Shown here piece after piece: positions 5,541 to 6,707 of a stretch of 6,707 nucleotides of DNA. The DNA is taken from assembly GCA_030549955.1 (NCBI GenBank), contig JAUQQI010000115.1:5798-12504 (forward strand), read 5' to 3'. The stretch comes from Chloroflexota bacterium. GTDB lineage: Bacteria; Chloroflexota; Dehalococcoidia; JAUQQI01. Made by a program: the position numbers and the translations under genes. How positions within the stretch are numbered: the stretch's first letter is position 1; each line of letters begins with the position of its first letter. The notes beneath the pieces were generated by a model, which saw only the letters and a program-made list of their open reading frames with translations, did not search any database and was not told the DNA's origin.

Positions 5541-6415
5541 AAACCCCGACCCTCAGCCCCGCTTCCAGGCCCGTCCCGAAAGCTGAAGGGGGTTGGGTCC
5601 GAACCGCCCGGGTATTCGCCCGCCACCGGACGGCGTTCCTGGCGGGTTTCGTTCTCGGGGTGATCATCCTGCTTGCCCTGGGGGCCCCGCTAATCGCGCC
5701 TTACCCCCCGGATTATATCGACCTTGGTGCCCGGGCCCGCCCGCCCGGACCCGACCACCTGCTCGGAACAGACCGGCTCGGCCGGGACATCGCCAGCCGC
5801 CTTTTGTTCGGGGCGAGGGTCTCCCTGTTTGTTGCGGGAACGGCAATCCTGCTGGCGACGGCGCTCGGCACCCTGGTTGGACTGGTCGCCGGCTATCTGG
5901 GCGGGTGGGTTGACGCGGTCCTGTCGCGGACGGTCGATGCCCTGCTGTCGATGCCGACGTTCTTTATCCTGGTTGCGGTCCAGTCCCTCCTGCCCCCGTC
6001 AGCCTGGAACGTCGTGGGAGTCATCGGCCTCACGGTCTGGCTCGGCCTTGCCCGGATCGTCCGGGGCCAGGTCCTCTCCCTTCGGGAGCGGGAATTTATC
6101 GTCGCGGCCCGGGCGGTGGGCGTCCCGACCAGCCGCATCATCGCCCGCCACCTTCTGCCGAACGTTGCCGGCCCGGTGATTGTCTTCGCAACCCTTGGCG
6201 TCGCCGACGCCATACTCATCGAGGCCGCCCTGAGCTTCCTGGGGCTGGGCGTGCCTCCCTTCGAGGCGTCGTGGGGGAACATGCTCACCGATGGGCAGGT
6301 CGCGGCCCTGTCCGGGGCCTGGTGGATCCCCCTCTTCCCGGGCCTGGTCATCCTCGTAACTGCCCTGGCCGTCAACCTGGTCGGGGACGGCCTTCAGCAG
6401 GCGGTCTTTCGCTGA
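5537..6415 (+). CDS. dppC: ABC transporter permease, DppC/OppC/NikC type
   Basis: 292 residues, the expected second permease partner of the preceding gene. The hydrophilic N-terminus (1-30) is followed by a helix at about 33-54, then the OppC_N-type motif HLLGTDRLGRDIASRLLFGARVS (starting at 74; LGTDxLGRD is diagnostic). Further helices are at about 97-120, 138-152, 157-176, 211-230 and 262-284. The EAA loop is EFIVAARAVGVP (186-197) followed by HLLPNVAGPVIV (205-216), and the conserved ALSFLGLGVPP (231-241) and ASWGNML (244-250) follow. GTG at 5537 was chosen because it overlaps the dppB stop and has GGGAG (5526-5530) six bases upstream. The 3' end overlaps a convergent ABC ATPase gene by 44 bases, so no dppD/dppF can follow directly in the same operon. 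Confidence 0.94.
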   Translation: MKTPTLSPASRPVPKAEGGWVRTARVFARHRTAFLAGFVLGVIILLALGAPLIAPYPPDYIDLGARARPPGPDHLLGTDRLGRDIASRLLFGARVSLFVAGTAILLATALGTLVGLVAGYLGGWVDAVLSRTVDALLSMPTFFILVAVQSLLPPSAWNVVGVIGLTVWLGLARIVRGQVLSLREREFIVAARAVGVPTSRIIARHLLPNVAGPVIVFATLGVADAILIEAALSFLGLGVPPFEASWGNMLTDGQVAALSGAWWIPLFPGLVILVTALAVNLVGDGLQQAVFR

Positions 6416-6707
6416 GAAGAGCCTCGGCCGGGCCCTCCGCCACAACCTGGCCGTCGGCCAGAAGGATTGCCCGGTCGGCCAGGCGGGCCGCAAATCCCGC
6501 ATCCTGGGACACAAACAGAATTGCCCGGCCGGCAACCTTCAGCTGGCCCAGCAGCCGGACCAGATGCTCGCAAAGGTGGTCGTCGAGCCCGACCGTCGGC
6601 TCGTCGAGGGCGAGAATCGGCGTCTCGAGGGCCAGGGTTGAGGCCAGGGCCACGAGCCGGCGCCATCCGGGGCTCAGTTCCAGGGGATGCTGGCGGGCCC
6701 GGCCACC
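6372..6707 (-). CDS. ABC transporter ATP-binding protein (ECF-like), C-terminal part
   Basis: The 111 C-terminal residues are visible; the 5' part with the Walker A motif runs off the right edge of the window. In the fragment, the ABC signature region is LSPGWRRLVALA (11-22), Walker B is ILALDE (31-36, with the catalytic Glu36) followed by PTVGLDD (D-loop), and the switch region is ILFVSQDAGFAARLADRAILLADG (from 63). The pattern VALASTLALETPILALDEPT and the GRxxLFVS-DxxFAxxLADR run most resemble ATPases of energy-coupling-factor (EcfA/CbiO) vitamin and metal importers. Two catalytic elements deviate: the signature is LSPGW rather than LSGGQ, and the switch histidine is Gln68. This suggests a degenerate half of a heterodimeric or fused ATPase. 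It is convergent with dppC and overlaps its end by 44 bases, so it is unlikely to be that permease's energy source by operon logic. The only in-frame GTG visible (6653) lies downstream of the signature and is not the true start. Confidence 0.88.
   Translation of the reverse strand, partial: GGRARQHPLELSPGWRRLVALASTLALETPILALDEPTVGLDDHLCEHLVRLLGQLKVAGRAILFVSQDAGFAARLADRAILLADGQVVAEGPAEALLSERPPAEGRPRPG

Overview
The window is GC-rich bacterial DNA (about 65% by eye, local samples 50-75%) with strong G/C third-position bias, frequent CGG arginine codons and several GTG starts. I see no decisive taxonomic marker. Composition, AGGAGG-type ribosome binding sites and an ECF-like ABC ATPase would fit a high-GC Bacillota or related thermophile, but a proteobacterium cannot be excluded. 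There are no rRNA or tRNA genes, CRISPR arrays, insertion sequences or phage genes.

Layout. Positions 1-4235 (+) form a tight operon: the 3' end of a tctC-type substrate-binding protein, tctB, tctA, a class III (CaiB/BaiF) CoA-transferase and a crotonase-fold protein. Positions 4243-4577 are not empty: the minus strand carries the C-terminal part of an Ig-like beta-rich protein without a usable start codon, read here as a 5'-truncated remnant. The same stretch holds a candidate promoter for the next operon and two palindromes sharing the core GGTCGACC. Positions 4578-6415 (+) are a dppB/dppC permease pair. Positions 6372-6707 (-) are the C-terminal part of an ABC ATPase, convergent with dppC and overlapping it.

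How the genes work together. TctC, TctB and TctA make up a tripartite tricarboxylate transporter: TctC captures a carboxylate outside the cytoplasmic membrane and TctAB carries it in. The CoA-transferase would load the acid with CoA and the crotonase would act on the resulting acyl-CoA, so the first operon looks like a carboxylate uptake-and-activation pathway of unknown substrate. The DppBC pair is the membrane core of an oligopeptide/nickel-type ABC importer, with no binding protein or cognate DppD/F ATPase in view.

Most notable points: (1) the CoA-transferase has lost its first ~20 residues through an apparent frameshifting deletion just after a strong ribosome binding site; (2) the crotonase lacks both catalytic glutamates of enoyl-CoA hydratase; (3) the minus-strand remnant at 4243-4577; (4) the ABC ATPase has a degenerate signature (LSPGW) and a Gln in place of the switch His. 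Nothing here clearly amounts to a new biological system; these are specific oddities within known families.
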